A stretch of DNA of 5,120 nt from Thermoplasmata archaeon (GTDB lineage Archaea > Thermoplasmatota > Thermoplasmata > Thermoplasmatales > Thermoplasmataceae): the NCBI GenBank assembly GCA_021819605.1, contig JAKAQT010000103.1:1-5120 (forward strand), in the 5' to 3' direction. Made by a program: the position numbers and the translations under genes. Numbering within the stretch: the first letter of the stretch is position 1; the number at the start of each line of letters is the position of its first letter. Below the pieces are notes generated by a model. It was not told the DNA's origin, did no database searches, and saw only the letters and a program-made list of their open reading frames with translations. Of this stretch, positions 1 through 5,120 are shown one piece after another.

Positions 1-1
1 C

Positions 2-349
2 CATCATGACACAGGATCCGTAGCATCGCCATTCAGGGAAACGGAAGGGATGAAGGACGGCAGTGATGCCATAGCAGACTGGCCCATTTTGAATGCACTG
101 CTCAATGCGTCATCGGGTGCCACATGGGTGTCCGTCCACCATGGTGGGGGAACCGGAATTGGCAATTCCATTCATGCTGGATTTGTCCTTGTGGTTGATG
201 GTACCAGGGAGGCTGATGACAAGGTCTCTACCGTCCTGAATGCTGATCCTGGTATAGGCGTGATAAGGCATGCTGATGCCGGATACTCCAGCTCCAGGGA
301 TCTCATCAGGTCAGGGGTAAGATTCAAGGTTCCAATGGATGAACATTGA
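2..349 (+). CDS. hutU: Urocanate hydratase (urocanase), C-terminal part; 5' end outside window
   Basis: Urocanase is a cytosolic NAD+-dependent enzyme that hydrates urocanate to imidazolone propionate, the second step of histidine degradation. The reading frame is open from the window edge, so the gene starts upstream; 115 codons and the stop are visible out of a usual length near 550. The fragment carries the highly conserved C-terminal signature: HHDTGSVASPFRETEG (fragment residues 1-16), then DGSDAIADWPILNALLN, SGATWVSVHHGGG and, near the end, RHADAGY. These match the family core almost word for word. The active-site cysteine and much of the NAD site are expected upstream and cannot be checked. 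The internal ATG at 50 is not a start, because the conserved family sequence continues before it. The protein ends normally, with no frameshift. Other hut genes may lie upstream, but none is visible. Confidence 0.96.
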   Translation, partial: HHDTGSVASPFRETEGMKDGSDAIADWPILNALLNASSGATWVSVHHGGGTGIGNSIHAGFVLVVDGTREADDKVSTVLNADPGIGVIRHADAGYSSSRDLIRSGVRFKVPMDEH

Positions 350-555
350 ATCTCTCCATTTTTACAATTTTTCTAAGCGCTATTCCACCAGTGTATCCTG
401 ATAATTACCATATTTTTGGCAATTTCTTCTCAGTACACCGTTAAAGGGTGCGTCCTATAGCGTGGTGCCGCAAGCGACGAAACGACACCTGATGTTCCTC
501 CAAACATCTCATGCAAGGACCTGAAAGAGAAGCGACAGCTGATGGGGATTCGCCA
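350..555. other. Convergent intergenic gap, no convincing gene
   Basis: This 206-bp gap lies between the hutU stop and the stop of the opposing small membrane gene. Apart from the T tracts near its left end, it holds a perfect 6-bp hairpin (GATGTT 491-496, loop CCTCCA, AACATC 503-508). On the minus strand that loop reads TGGAGG, a Shine-Dalgarno-like sequence 8 bases before a GTG that opens a 15-codon ORF (488 down to 441). A plus-strand frame is open from 461 into the shadow frame antisense to the membrane gene. I recognise no protein, tRNA or known RNA family here. It may be a decayed gene or element, but nothing proves that. Confidence 0.5.
359..374 (+). terminator. Oligo-T terminator after hutU
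   Basis: Two runs of five T (359-363 and 368-372) lie 10-25 bases after the hutU stop codon, with no strong hairpin before them. T-rich tracts without a stem are the usual intrinsic termination signal of archaeal RNA polymerase. The next gene is on the opposite strand, so transcription is expected to end here. Confidence 0.6.
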
Positions 556-864
556 TCATCCTTTCCATATGCCTATGCCAAAACCTATTGCAAACAGAAC
601 AATTGAGAATGTGACGCCAATTGCTCCGAAGTTGAGCTGGCTGAAGAATGCTGAAAGGGACGAGTATATCTGCGAGGTCTGGAGGCTCGGGATGAACGTG
701 AGGCCAAGGAATGAAGCCAGGATGAACGCCACCACTATGAGAACCACGGAAACAAGCGCCTTCTTGATTGCAAGGCCAAATAGCAGACCATCTACGAATC
801 CCAGCAGAAGTGTTATGTATACGGCATAAGGTGCTATTGCGGCCGGATAAATCAGTGATGACAT
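556..864 (-). CDS. Small three-helix membrane protein, FUN14-like
   Basis: This is a 102-residue, very hydrophobic protein with no catalytic motif. Likely membrane segments are residues 8-33, 36-58 and 79-99, with a polar stretch (QTSQIYSSL, 62-70) between the second and third. The layout recalls the FUN14 family (COG2383): a glycine-rich helix (GFVDGLLFG, 22-30) followed at once by IKKAL, a second helix, a short loop, then a glycine-rich last helix ending GFGIGIWKG. That assignment is by pattern only. FUN14 proteins act in mitophagy in eukaryotes; their role in archaea is unknown. The ATG at 864 is the only plausible start and has no Shine-Dalgarno site, but a strong TATA box lies upstream. 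The gene follows the MFS transporter on the same strand after 72 bp, yet probably has its own transcript. The plus-strand frame over this region is rich in Pro, Arg and Asn, as expected of an antisense shadow. Confidence 0.72.
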   Translation of the reverse strand: MSSLIYPAAIAPYAVYITLLLGFVDGLLFGLAIKKALVSVVLIVVAFILASFLGLTFIPSLQTSQIYSSLSAFFSQLNFGAIGVTFSIVLFAIGFGIGIWKG

Positions 865-896
865 AATGGTTAACTCTATAGCCTTATAGCAAGAAT

Positions 897-906
897 TATA
901 TATAAA
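897..906 (-). promoter_or_regulatory. TATA box for the FUN14-like gene
   Basis: Read on the minus strand this is TTTATATATA, the best TATA box in the window. Transcription would start about 25 bases downstream, near 876, giving a leader of roughly 10-13 bases. A second weaker element, CTATAAG (889-883), lies about 22 bases before the ATG and could drive a leaderless transcript instead. The site lies between this gene and the end of the transporter gene. Confidence 0.6.
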
Positions 907-936
907 TGTTGTCAGACATTTTTATCTGTTCCTTTT

Positions 937-2130
937 CTAGCTTGCTGTCCTTTCTGGAGATTTGGTGGCTATCCTACCTGCAATAAGGAAGAATGAAAGT
1001 ATAAACGCAGCAGCCACAAGGACAGACGTTATGATCATCCCGTTTGCCGGTGAAGCGAGGAAGAAAACCCCGAAGAACGTTGGAATCAGGGCTACTCCGA
1101 GGTTTGTTGCCACACTGTACATGGACGTTGAGAAGCCGGCCTTTGCAGGATCCTCAACGTACCTGGTTGTTGAGGTCATGGCCATGGACCAGAAGGCATT
1201 GCCGAAGAAGCCGAACATGAAGAAAGATACCAGCAGTACATTGATGGCGGATGTGAATGCAAGGAAGTATGTCAAAAGTAAGATCGAAACCAGAGACAAG
1301 CCGGAAGTGATCACCATTCCAGCACGTATCATTCTGATTCTCTCAAACATGGGAGGCAGAATTATGGCTCCCAGGGCAGACCCAAGGAATGCCAGTCCTG
1401 ACATTGCACCGCCATAGGCCAGGGCACTGCTTGTGCTTACATGATGATTTATCAGGGCCAGTGAGGCGATCCCTCCGAACATAACAGAGAATGCCGATAT
1501 GATCAGGCCAACGTACCAGTTCTTGATCATCCCGGGCCGGAATGACCCACGAAGGGATTTGCCGGCATATTCCGTCGGATATGTTCTGGAACCCAGGGGG
1601 AGAATTATAAGGGCAGCAATTGCGAGCACAGCGTCCAGCAGGAAGATGCCGGATATGCTGTCCTTAAGCAATGCAAAGAAGTATGGAGTGAGAAGTGCAC
1701 CAGCAGACATGCCGAGAAACAGTATCCCAACACTGACTCCAACAACAGTATTGGCCCTTTCCCTGTTTATGGACTGGGCAAGCGCCCCCACAGGACCAAG
1801 TGCCAGGGGGTATGCAGAGGCAGCAATGATCTGGCCCAAGAAAAGCACCGCGTAGTCAGGTGAAATGGACCTTATGATAAGCCCGACAACTGACAGGGAG
1901 GCAGAGATCATTAGGGAAATTCTTACGGAATATTTAGCCGACAGATACCCCGAAAGAAGTGCGAATGCCACCATTGTATAGCCGTACAGCGATATAAGAA
2001 GCAGTATTGATTCGGTACCTACGGCGTAATGTGCTGAAAGATCCGGGAGTATTGGCGAAAGAGTAAACCACCCGAAGCCTATTGTGAAATTCAGGAACCA
2101 GTAAGGAAGCAGACTGACATATCTGTTCAT
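937..2130 (-). CDS. Major Facilitator Superfamily transporter, 12 membrane helices
   Basis: This 397-residue integral membrane protein has the length and helix pattern of an MFS carrier. Approximate helices are at 7-27, 42-63, 71-88, 93-118, 129-150, 160-180, 206-228, 237-259, 269-291, 295-317, 335-357 and 363-386. A polar cytoplasmic loop at about 181-205 separates the two six-helix halves. The loop after helix 2 holds GYLSAKYSVR (61-70), a loose form of MFS motif A. The substrate cannot be told from sequence; a proton-coupled symporter or exporter is likely in an acidophile. The frame is open to a GTG at 2148, but I place the start at the ATG at 2130: a TATA box at 2157-2166 predicts a transcript start near 2136, downstream of that GTG. 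Translation would then be nearly leaderless. The gene diverges from the nucleotidyltransferase gene and precedes the small membrane gene. Confidence 0.9.
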   Translation of the reverse strand: MNRYVSLLPYWFLNFTIGFGWFTLSPILPDLSAHYAVGTESILLLISLYGYTMVAFALLSGYLSAKYSVRISLMISASLSVVGLIIRSISPDYAVLFLGQIIAASAYPLALGPVGALAQSINRERANTVVGVSVGILFLGMSAGALLTPYFFALLKDSISGIFLLDAVLAIAALIILPLGSRTYPTEYAGKSLRGSFRPGMIKNWYVGLIISAFSVMFGGIASLALINHHVSTSSALAYGGAMSGLAFLGSALGAIILPPMFERIRMIRAGMVITSGLSLVSILLLTYFLAFTSAINVLLVSFFMFGFFGNAFWSMAMTSTTRYVEDPAKAGFSTSMYSVATNLGVALIPTFFGVFFLASPANGMIITSVLVAAAFILSFFLIAGRIATKSPERTAS

Positions 2131-2156
2131 AGCGTGATACTGATGCACGCGGTGAA

Positions 2157-2166
2157 TTTAATATTT
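2157..2166 (-). promoter_or_regulatory. TATA box for the MFS transporter gene
   Basis: Read on the minus strand this is AAATATTAAA, preceded by purine-rich GGAGA, which could be the BRE (TFB-binding) part. Its centre is about 31 bases before the ATG at 2130, so transcription should start 5-7 bases before that codon. This spacing decides the start codon, since the GTG at 2148 lies only 9 bases from the box. Confidence 0.55.
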
Positions 2167-2199
2167 CTCCAGGTTGCCCGCAAAATTTATGCCGGGTGC

Positions 2200-2222
2200 A
2201 CAGGTTTATGCAGATAGCCTGT
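2200..2222. repeat. Short inverted repeat between divergent genes
   Basis: ACAGG (2200-2204) and CCTGT (2218-2222) form an inverted repeat with a 13-bp spacer, and a further CCTGT follows at 2224-2228. TTTATGC also occurs twice (2186-2192 and 2205-2211). The repeats sit in the 136-bp region shared by the promoters of the transporter and nucleotidyltransferase genes, where an operator would be expected. They are short enough to be chance. Confidence 0.25.
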
Positions 2223-2235
2223 TCCTGTAGCCGCA

Positions 2236-2244
2236 AAGTTAATG
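2236..2244 (+). promoter_or_regulatory. Weak TATA-like element for the nucleotidyltransferase gene
   Basis: AAGTTAATG is centred about 27 bases before the ATG at 2267, the spacing expected for a leaderless archaeal transcript. The match to a TATA box is poor. No Shine-Dalgarno site precedes the ATG, which supports leaderless translation. An alternative box, AAAATTTATG (2182-2191), would give a leader of about 50 bases. Confidence 0.3.
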
Positions 2245-2266
2245 TTCAATTTAATGCTATTAATCT

Positions 2267-3364
2267 ATGTCACTGAAAGCTGTTGTGATGGCAGGAGGCA
2301 AGGGAACAAGACTGAGACCCATAACATACTCCATCCCGAAACCGCTGGTCCCCATTGCCGGAAAGCCGTGCATAGGATATGTCCTGGATTCCTATTATGA
2401 AGCAGGAATAAAGGATGCTATCATAACTGCAGGCTACAAGTTTGAATCACTGATTAAAGGTGTCCTGCAGTTCAAGCAATCTGACCAGAATATACTTTTT
2501 TCAGTGGAAAAAGAGGCTGCCGGAACAGCGGGCAGCATCAAGCTCATATCGAAGTTCATTGACGACACATTTGTGGTTGGAAGCGGTGACACGCTCATAG
2601 ACTTCAATGTGGCAAAGATTGTGGATTTCCACAGGAAATCAAAGGCAAAGATCACCATTGTCCTGACAACAGTGGAGGACCCGTCTCAGTTCGGCATAGT
2701 GGAGATGAAGGACAACCTGATTACCAGATTCCTCGAGAAGCCAACTCCTGACCAGGCTTTTTCCAATCTCATAAATGCGGGCCTTTACATCATGGAGCCG
2801 GAGATACTTGACTACATTCCTGCAGGGCAGCCGTATGATTTCGCAAAGCAACTCTTCCCCCTGCTACTGGGTGAAGGGATCAAGATACACGGATACATAG
2901 GCGAAGGGACGTGGCTGGACACCGGAAGGCCAAATGACATGATAAGGGCAAATCAGCTCATGACTGAGAAATATGGGACTGCCATGAATGGCGAGAATCT
3001 TTCGGGGAAGCTCATAATCAACAGTTTCATGAAGGACATCAGAGGGGCTGATATTCAGGGGCCAACATATATAGGATCTTCAGTGAAGATAGGCAAGGGC
3101 ACAGTCATAAGGAAAAGCGCAATCTACGACAATGTTCAGATCGGCGATAATGTTGTCATAGAAGATTCCATCCTGATGGACAACGTGAAGGTAAATGATG
3201 GCTCAAAACTGGTAAAATCTGTCATAATGAAAGGGACCTCAATAGACAAGTCGTGCGAGGTGCATGAAAGCGTCCTGGCTCCCCAGCTCAAGCTTCAGAG
3301 CAATTCCAGGGTTTATAATGTATCCCTGTCATCTGACGTCATTGAAGAGGAAAACTCTTCATAA
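2267..3364 (+). CDS. Sugar-1-phosphate nucleotidylyltransferase, mannose-1-phosphate guanylyltransferase type (COG1208)
   Basis: The 365-residue cytosolic enzyme should join a nucleoside triphosphate and a sugar-1-phosphate to give a nucleotide sugar and pyrophosphate, for glycan or glycolipid synthesis. The N-terminal nucleotidyltransferase domain (1-235) begins with the signature GGKGTRLRP (10-18) and has PKP with the conserved lysine at 25. It continues with EKEAAGTAGS (81-90), the metal-binding Asp in SGD (106-108), FLEKP (155-159), NAGLYIMEPEILDYIP (170-185) and WLDTG (216-220) with a second acidic metal ligand. Residues 266-345 are isoleucine/valine-rich hexapeptide repeats (YIGSSVKIGKGTVI, VQIGDNVVI) forming a left-handed beta-helix. 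The motifs best fit the GDP-mannose pyrophosphorylase-like branch, but archaeal relatives use several sugars and nucleotides, so the substrate is uncertain. Length is normal for the family and the beta-helix is shorter than in bifunctional GlmU. It is convergent with the coiled-coil gene, 21 bp away. Confidence 0.9.
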   Translation: MSLKAVVMAGGKGTRLRPITYSIPKPLVPIAGKPCIGYVLDSYYEAGIKDAIITAGYKFESLIKGVLQFKQSDQNILFSVEKEAAGTAGSIKLISKFIDDTFVVGSGDTLIDFNVAKIVDFHRKSKAKITIVLTTVEDPSQFGIVEMKDNLITRFLEKPTPDQAFSNLINAGLYIMEPEILDYIPAGQPYDFAKQLFPLLLGEGIKIHGYIGEGTWLDTGRPNDMIRANQLMTEKYGTAMNGENLSGKLIINSFMKDIRGADIQGPTYIGSSVKIGKGTVIRKSAIYDNVQIGDNVVIEDSILMDNVKVNDGSKLVKSVIMKGTSIDKSCEVHESVLAPQLKLQSNSRVYNVSLSSDVIEEENSS

Positions 3365-3385
3365 TCCATTAATAAATTTATGAAT
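3365..3385. other. AT-rich convergent junction
   Basis: The two opposing genes are separated by only 21 bp, nearly all A and T, including the perfect palindrome ATAAATTTAT (3372-3381). No long T tract is seen for either strand, so termination may occur in this AT-rich patch or inside the opposing gene. Overlapping 3' ends of the two transcripts are likely. Confidence 0.35.
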
Positions 3386-4273
3386 TTAGAGGAATCCTGC
3401 CTTCTGTAGAATGAGCAGGTCCTCGGTTGTGAGCTGTTCGCCATTCTTGAACTTCTCAAAGAGTTCTGTTGCCCTGCTCTGCAGTTCTCCTTCCTTTTCC
3501 TTCTTCTTTGTTGCCCTTGTTTTGGTACGCAGGCTTGAAATGACCTTCTCAAGATCCCTGAGATCGTTCTTGGCCTGAATAAATGCTTCATGCTCCTTTG
3601 TGGATTCCTGGCTGAACTTGATGAACTGCTCGTGGTACTCGTCCGCTTTCTTCCTGGTTTCATCCAGATCCTGGAGATCCTTGTTGATCCCTTCGCTAAG
3701 TGCCGTGATCTTGGCTGAAATTTCATCAATCTGGACCTTTAATGCTTCTCCGGCTTTCCTCTCGGCAGTAATCTTCTGGTTCAGGTCCCTTACCGAATCG
3801 TTGCTCTCAAGCTCCTTTTCCCTGATCTGCCTTATCTGCTTGATCTCATTGGTCAGCTTCCTGATCTCGTGAACAACTTTCTTCTCTTCATCCTTGCCCA
3901 GTTCTGTGGTCTGTTGCTTGATTTCCAAACGCTGAAGCTCTTTCTCCTTCAATCTGAGGCTCTGCTTGTCAACGCCCTCAACATTTGTCTCCTGCCTGAC
4001 CTTTCTGTAATCCTTCCTCAGTTCTGAGAGGTTTGCATAATGTTCCTCCTTTTCAGCACGGAGTTTCTGGACCTGCTCTATGAGATCGTTCTTCTCGGCT
4101 ATTTTCTTCTTAACCTCATCACGCATCTCGTGAACCTTGTTGTTAAGAATATCTCTTTCTTCAGCATATCTATGGCTTTCGGCAGCAGCCTCATCTCTTT
4201 TCTTGATGTGCTCTTCCACTATTTGCCGAATAACCTCCCTTTTTCCTTCAAATTCATCGAGAAGCTCACTCAT
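3386..4273 (-). CDS. Archaeal coiled-coil protein (COG1340 type)
   Basis: This 295-residue protein is almost wholly charged heptad-like helix (Glu, Lys, Arg, Gln, with spaced Leu/Ile), with no signal peptide or membrane segment, so it is expected in the cytoplasm as a long coiled coil. A distinct patch at 116-142 (LEIKQQTTELGKDEEKKVV, then IRKLTNEI) resembles the hallmark central motif of the uncharacterised archaeal coiled-coil family COG1340. A short basic run (about 250-259) leads to a globular-looking tail, ELFEKFKNGEQLTTEDLLIL, ending KAGFL. The tail looks conserved and may be a docking site. Function is unknown; relatives have sometimes been labelled phosphoserine phosphatase, for which no catalytic motif (such as DxDxT) is present. 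The frame opens at a TTG (4282), but the ATG at 4273 is the better start. It is transcribed away from cobQ and towards the nucleotidyltransferase gene. Confidence 0.85.
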   Translation of the reverse strand: MSELLDEFEGKREVIRQIVEEHIKKRDEAAAESHRYAEERDILNNKVHEMRDEVKKKIAEKNDLIEQVQKLRAEKEEHYANLSELRKDYRKVRQETNVEGVDKQSLRLKEKELQRLEIKQQTTELGKDEEKKVVHEIRKLTNEIKQIRQIREKELESNDSVRDLNQKITAERKAGEALKVQIDEISAKITALSEGINKDLQDLDETRKKADEYHEQFIKFSQESTKEHEAFIQAKNDLRDLEKVISSLRTKTRATKKKEKEGELQSRATELFEKFKNGEQLTTEDLLILQKAGFL

Positions 4274-4316
4274 ATGGACCAATCAGCGTAGAAGCTTAGT
4301 GTGAATGCCAGCACCC

Positions 4317-4326
4317 AATAAATAAC
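4317..4326 (-). promoter_or_regulatory. Probable TATA box for the coiled-coil gene
   Basis: Read on the minus strand this is GTTATTTATT. It predicts a transcript start near 4296, about 20-23 bases before the ATG at 4273. No clear Shine-Dalgarno site lies in that leader (the nearest is TTGGT, 4282-4278), so the assignment is moderate. Confidence 0.4.
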
Positions 4327-4401
4327 TTTCGTAAAAAATTCCCTGAAGTATGTACCATATGAGGAAACTTTTCTGACCTGCCATAACCTGTGAGAATATA
4401 G

Positions 4402-4444
4402 AGCAAACCAGCTTTTGTGATGAAACATGCAGGCCAGCAAACCA
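4402..4444 (+). repeat. 9-bp direct repeat AGCAAACCA upstream of cobQ
   Basis: AGCAAACCA occurs at 4402-4410 and again at 4436-4444, 34 bases apart. The second copy runs into the inverted repeat at 4443. The copies lie about 50-95 bases before the expected cobQ transcript start, where activator or repressor sites could be. One 9-bp repeat in 250 bp can arise by chance. Confidence 0.35.
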
Positions 4445-4462
4445 TCCCGAATGGCCGGGATG
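4443..4462. repeat. Inverted repeat (7-bp perfect stem) upstream of cobQ
   Basis: CATCCCG (4443-4449) and CGGGATG (4456-4462) are exact reverse complements around a 6-base spacer AATGGC. The element is GC-rich against an AT-rich background. It ends 34 bases before the cobQ TATA box, so if that box is used the repeat is not in the cobQ mRNA and would act as DNA, for instance as a binding site for a dimeric regulator. It could instead be a hairpin in an unseen RNA. Confidence 0.45.
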
Positions 4463-4495
4463 ATGCGTCTATGGCGCTGCTGTATCTTGAGGCAG

Positions 4496-4503
4496 TTTTA
4501 TAC
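4496..4503 (+). promoter_or_regulatory. TATA box for cobQ
   Basis: TTTTATAC is centred about 24-25 bases before the cobQ ATG at 4524, with a purine-rich GAGGCAG just upstream as a possible BRE. The spacing predicts a leaderless mRNA beginning at or next to the ATG, matching the absence of any Shine-Dalgarno site. Confidence 0.65.
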
Positions 4504-4523
4504 ATCGTTGCAATTCAGCATTT

Positions 4524-5120
4524 ATGGAAAACAGACCCCGTATCCTGCAGGTGGTTGGAACTTCATCCAGCTCCGGTAAGAGCACCATTGCCATGGCCCT
4601 TTGCAGGTACTTTTCTGATCTGGGCTTTCGGGTGAGCCCCTTCAAGTCTGTGAATATGTCACTGAACTCCGTATCCATAGAGGGAGGATATGAGATATCA
4701 AGATCACAATGGCTTCAGGCAAGAGCTTCCAGAACAGAACCTGAAAAGGAGATGAATCCAATCCTGCTGAAACCCGAGGGCAACGGAAGATCACAGGTCA
4801 TAGTTCTCGGGAAGAGCATGGGAACCATGGATCAGAAGTGTTACGGAAAATTCCTTTCCTCTGAGGGAAAGAACGTTGTTAAATCATCGCTGGATTATCT
4901 CGCAAAAAAGTTCGATCTTATTGTGGCAGAAGGTGCAGGCTCTCCAGCTGAAATCAATATTTTCGAGCGGGATCTGGCCAACATGTTTGTTTCAGAAATA
5001 TATGGCACACCTGCGATTCTTGTTGCAGATATAGAACGGGGAGGAGTGTTCGCTTCCATATATGGTACTGTGAAATTGATGCAGAGGCCGGACCTCCTCA
5101 AATGGATCGTTATTAACAAG
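4524..5120 (+). CDS. cobQ: Cobyric acid synthase, N-terminal part; 3' end outside window
   Basis: CobQ (CbiP) uses ATP and glutamine to amidate side chains b, d, e and g of the adenosylated corrin ring, giving adenosylcobyric acid in cobalamin synthesis; it is cytosolic. The visible 199 residues are the N-terminal synthetase domain of a protein that usually has near 490. Seen in order: the P-loop-like GTSSSSGKS (12-20), FKSVNMSLNS (40-49), the NPILLKPEG stretch (about 78-86), EGAGSPAEIN (136-145) and ADIERGGVFASIYGT (168-182), ending in VINK at the window edge. All match the CbiP family closely, so the related CobB/CbiA and BioD are less likely. The C-terminal glutamine amidotransferase domain would lie outside. 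The ATG at 4524 is supported by the TATA spacing and by the usual distance to the P-loop. The gene diverges from the coiled-coil gene; further cobalamin genes may follow downstream. Confidence 0.95.
   Translation, partial: MENRPRILQVVGTSSSSGKSTIAMALCRYFSDLGFRVSPFKSVNMSLNSVSIEGGYEISRSQWLQARASRTEPEKEMNPILLKPEGNGRSQVIVLGKSMGTMDQKCYGKFLSSEGKNVVKSSLDYLAKKFDLIVAEGAGSPAEINIFERDLANMFVSEIYGTPAILVADIERGGVFASIYGTVKLMQRPDLLKWIVINK

Larger units (their letters stand above)
4274..4523. other. Divergent control region between the coiled-coil gene and cobQ
   Basis: This 250-bp region lies between two diverging genes. It holds the TATA boxes of both, a 9-bp direct repeat, and a 7-bp perfect inverted repeat. 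Frames on either strand that cross it are short, run into the neighbouring genes, and have no recognisable protein features, so I see no gene here. GTGATGA (4417-4423) matches a C box of archaeal C/D RNAs, but no CTGA D box follows. Confidence 0.5.

Noticed and set aside
481..530. Possible C/D box RNA (CTGATG at 489-494 and CTGA at 521-524)
   Set aside because: The C box is imperfect and no consistent C, D', C', D order with guide-length spacing could be found.
542..829. Plus-strand open frame of 95 codons
   Set aside because: It is antisense to the membrane protein gene, whose hydrophobic reading, clear helices and TATA box make it the real gene; the plus reading is compositionally odd and matches nothing recognised.
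962..1855. Plus-strand open frames of 151 and 118 codons
   Set aside because: They are shadows inside the MFS transporter gene on the other strand.
4269..4363. Inverted pair CTCATATGG (4269-4277) and CCATATGAG (4355-4363)
   Set aside because: One copy simply includes the coiled-coil start codon, the arms are 77 bases apart, and a 9-bp match in this length is not rare.
4433..4447. Resemblance to the B12 box of cobalamin riboswitches (GCCAGCAAACC versus GCCAGGAGACC) just before cobQ
   Set aside because: Several conserved positions differ, none of the other cobalamin riboswitch core elements is visible upstream, and the stretch lies before the TATA box, so it would not be in the cobQ mRNA.
4417..4505. 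Possible C/D box guide RNA or small gene between the coiled-coil gene and cobQ
   Set aside because: A C-box match (GTGATGA, 4417-4423) is present but no D box (CTGA) follows at a suitable distance, and the overlapping frames run into cobQ out of frame.

Overview
The window looks like a piece of chromosome from a thermoacidophilic euryarchaeon of the Thermoplasmatales type (inferred, not proven). The evidence is threefold. Most genes lack a Shine-Dalgarno site but have an AT-rich TATA element about 25-30 bases before the start, as expected for leaderless archaeal transcripts. Arginine is often AGG/AGA and isoleucine often ATA at a roughly balanced GC content. The gene set also fits: urocanase, an archaeal COG1340 coiled-coil protein, a COG1208 sugar nucleotidylyltransferase and cobyric acid synthase.

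Layout from left to right: (1) the last 115 codons of urocanate hydratase (hutU, + strand), followed by two T5 tracts that look like an archaeal terminator; (2) a 206-bp gap with no convincing gene but with a small hairpin and a mini-ORF; (3) a 102-residue three-helix membrane protein resembling FUN14 (- strand), with its own strong TATA box; (4) a 12-helix Major Facilitator transporter (- strand), whose start is best moved to the ATG at 2130; (5) a divergent promoter region; (6) a complete COG1208 sugar-1-phosphate nucleotidylyltransferase with a C-terminal left-handed beta-helix (+ strand); (7) a convergent 21-bp AT-rich junction; (8) a 295-residue coiled-coil protein of the COG1340 type (- strand); (9) a 250-bp divergent control region with an inverted repeat, a 9-bp direct repeat and a good TATA box; (10) the first 199 codons of cobyric acid synthase (cobQ/cbiP, + strand), cut by the window edge.

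The genes do not form one operon. They are mostly single transcription units: histidine degradation, transport, nucleotide-sugar synthesis for surface glycans or lipids, a structural coiled-coil protein, and cobalamin synthesis. I found no CRISPR array, tRNA, rRNA or intact mobile element. I see no clear sign of a previously undescribed system. The points most worth a second look are the regulatory DNA before cobQ, the FUN14-like protein, and the unexplained gap at 350-555.
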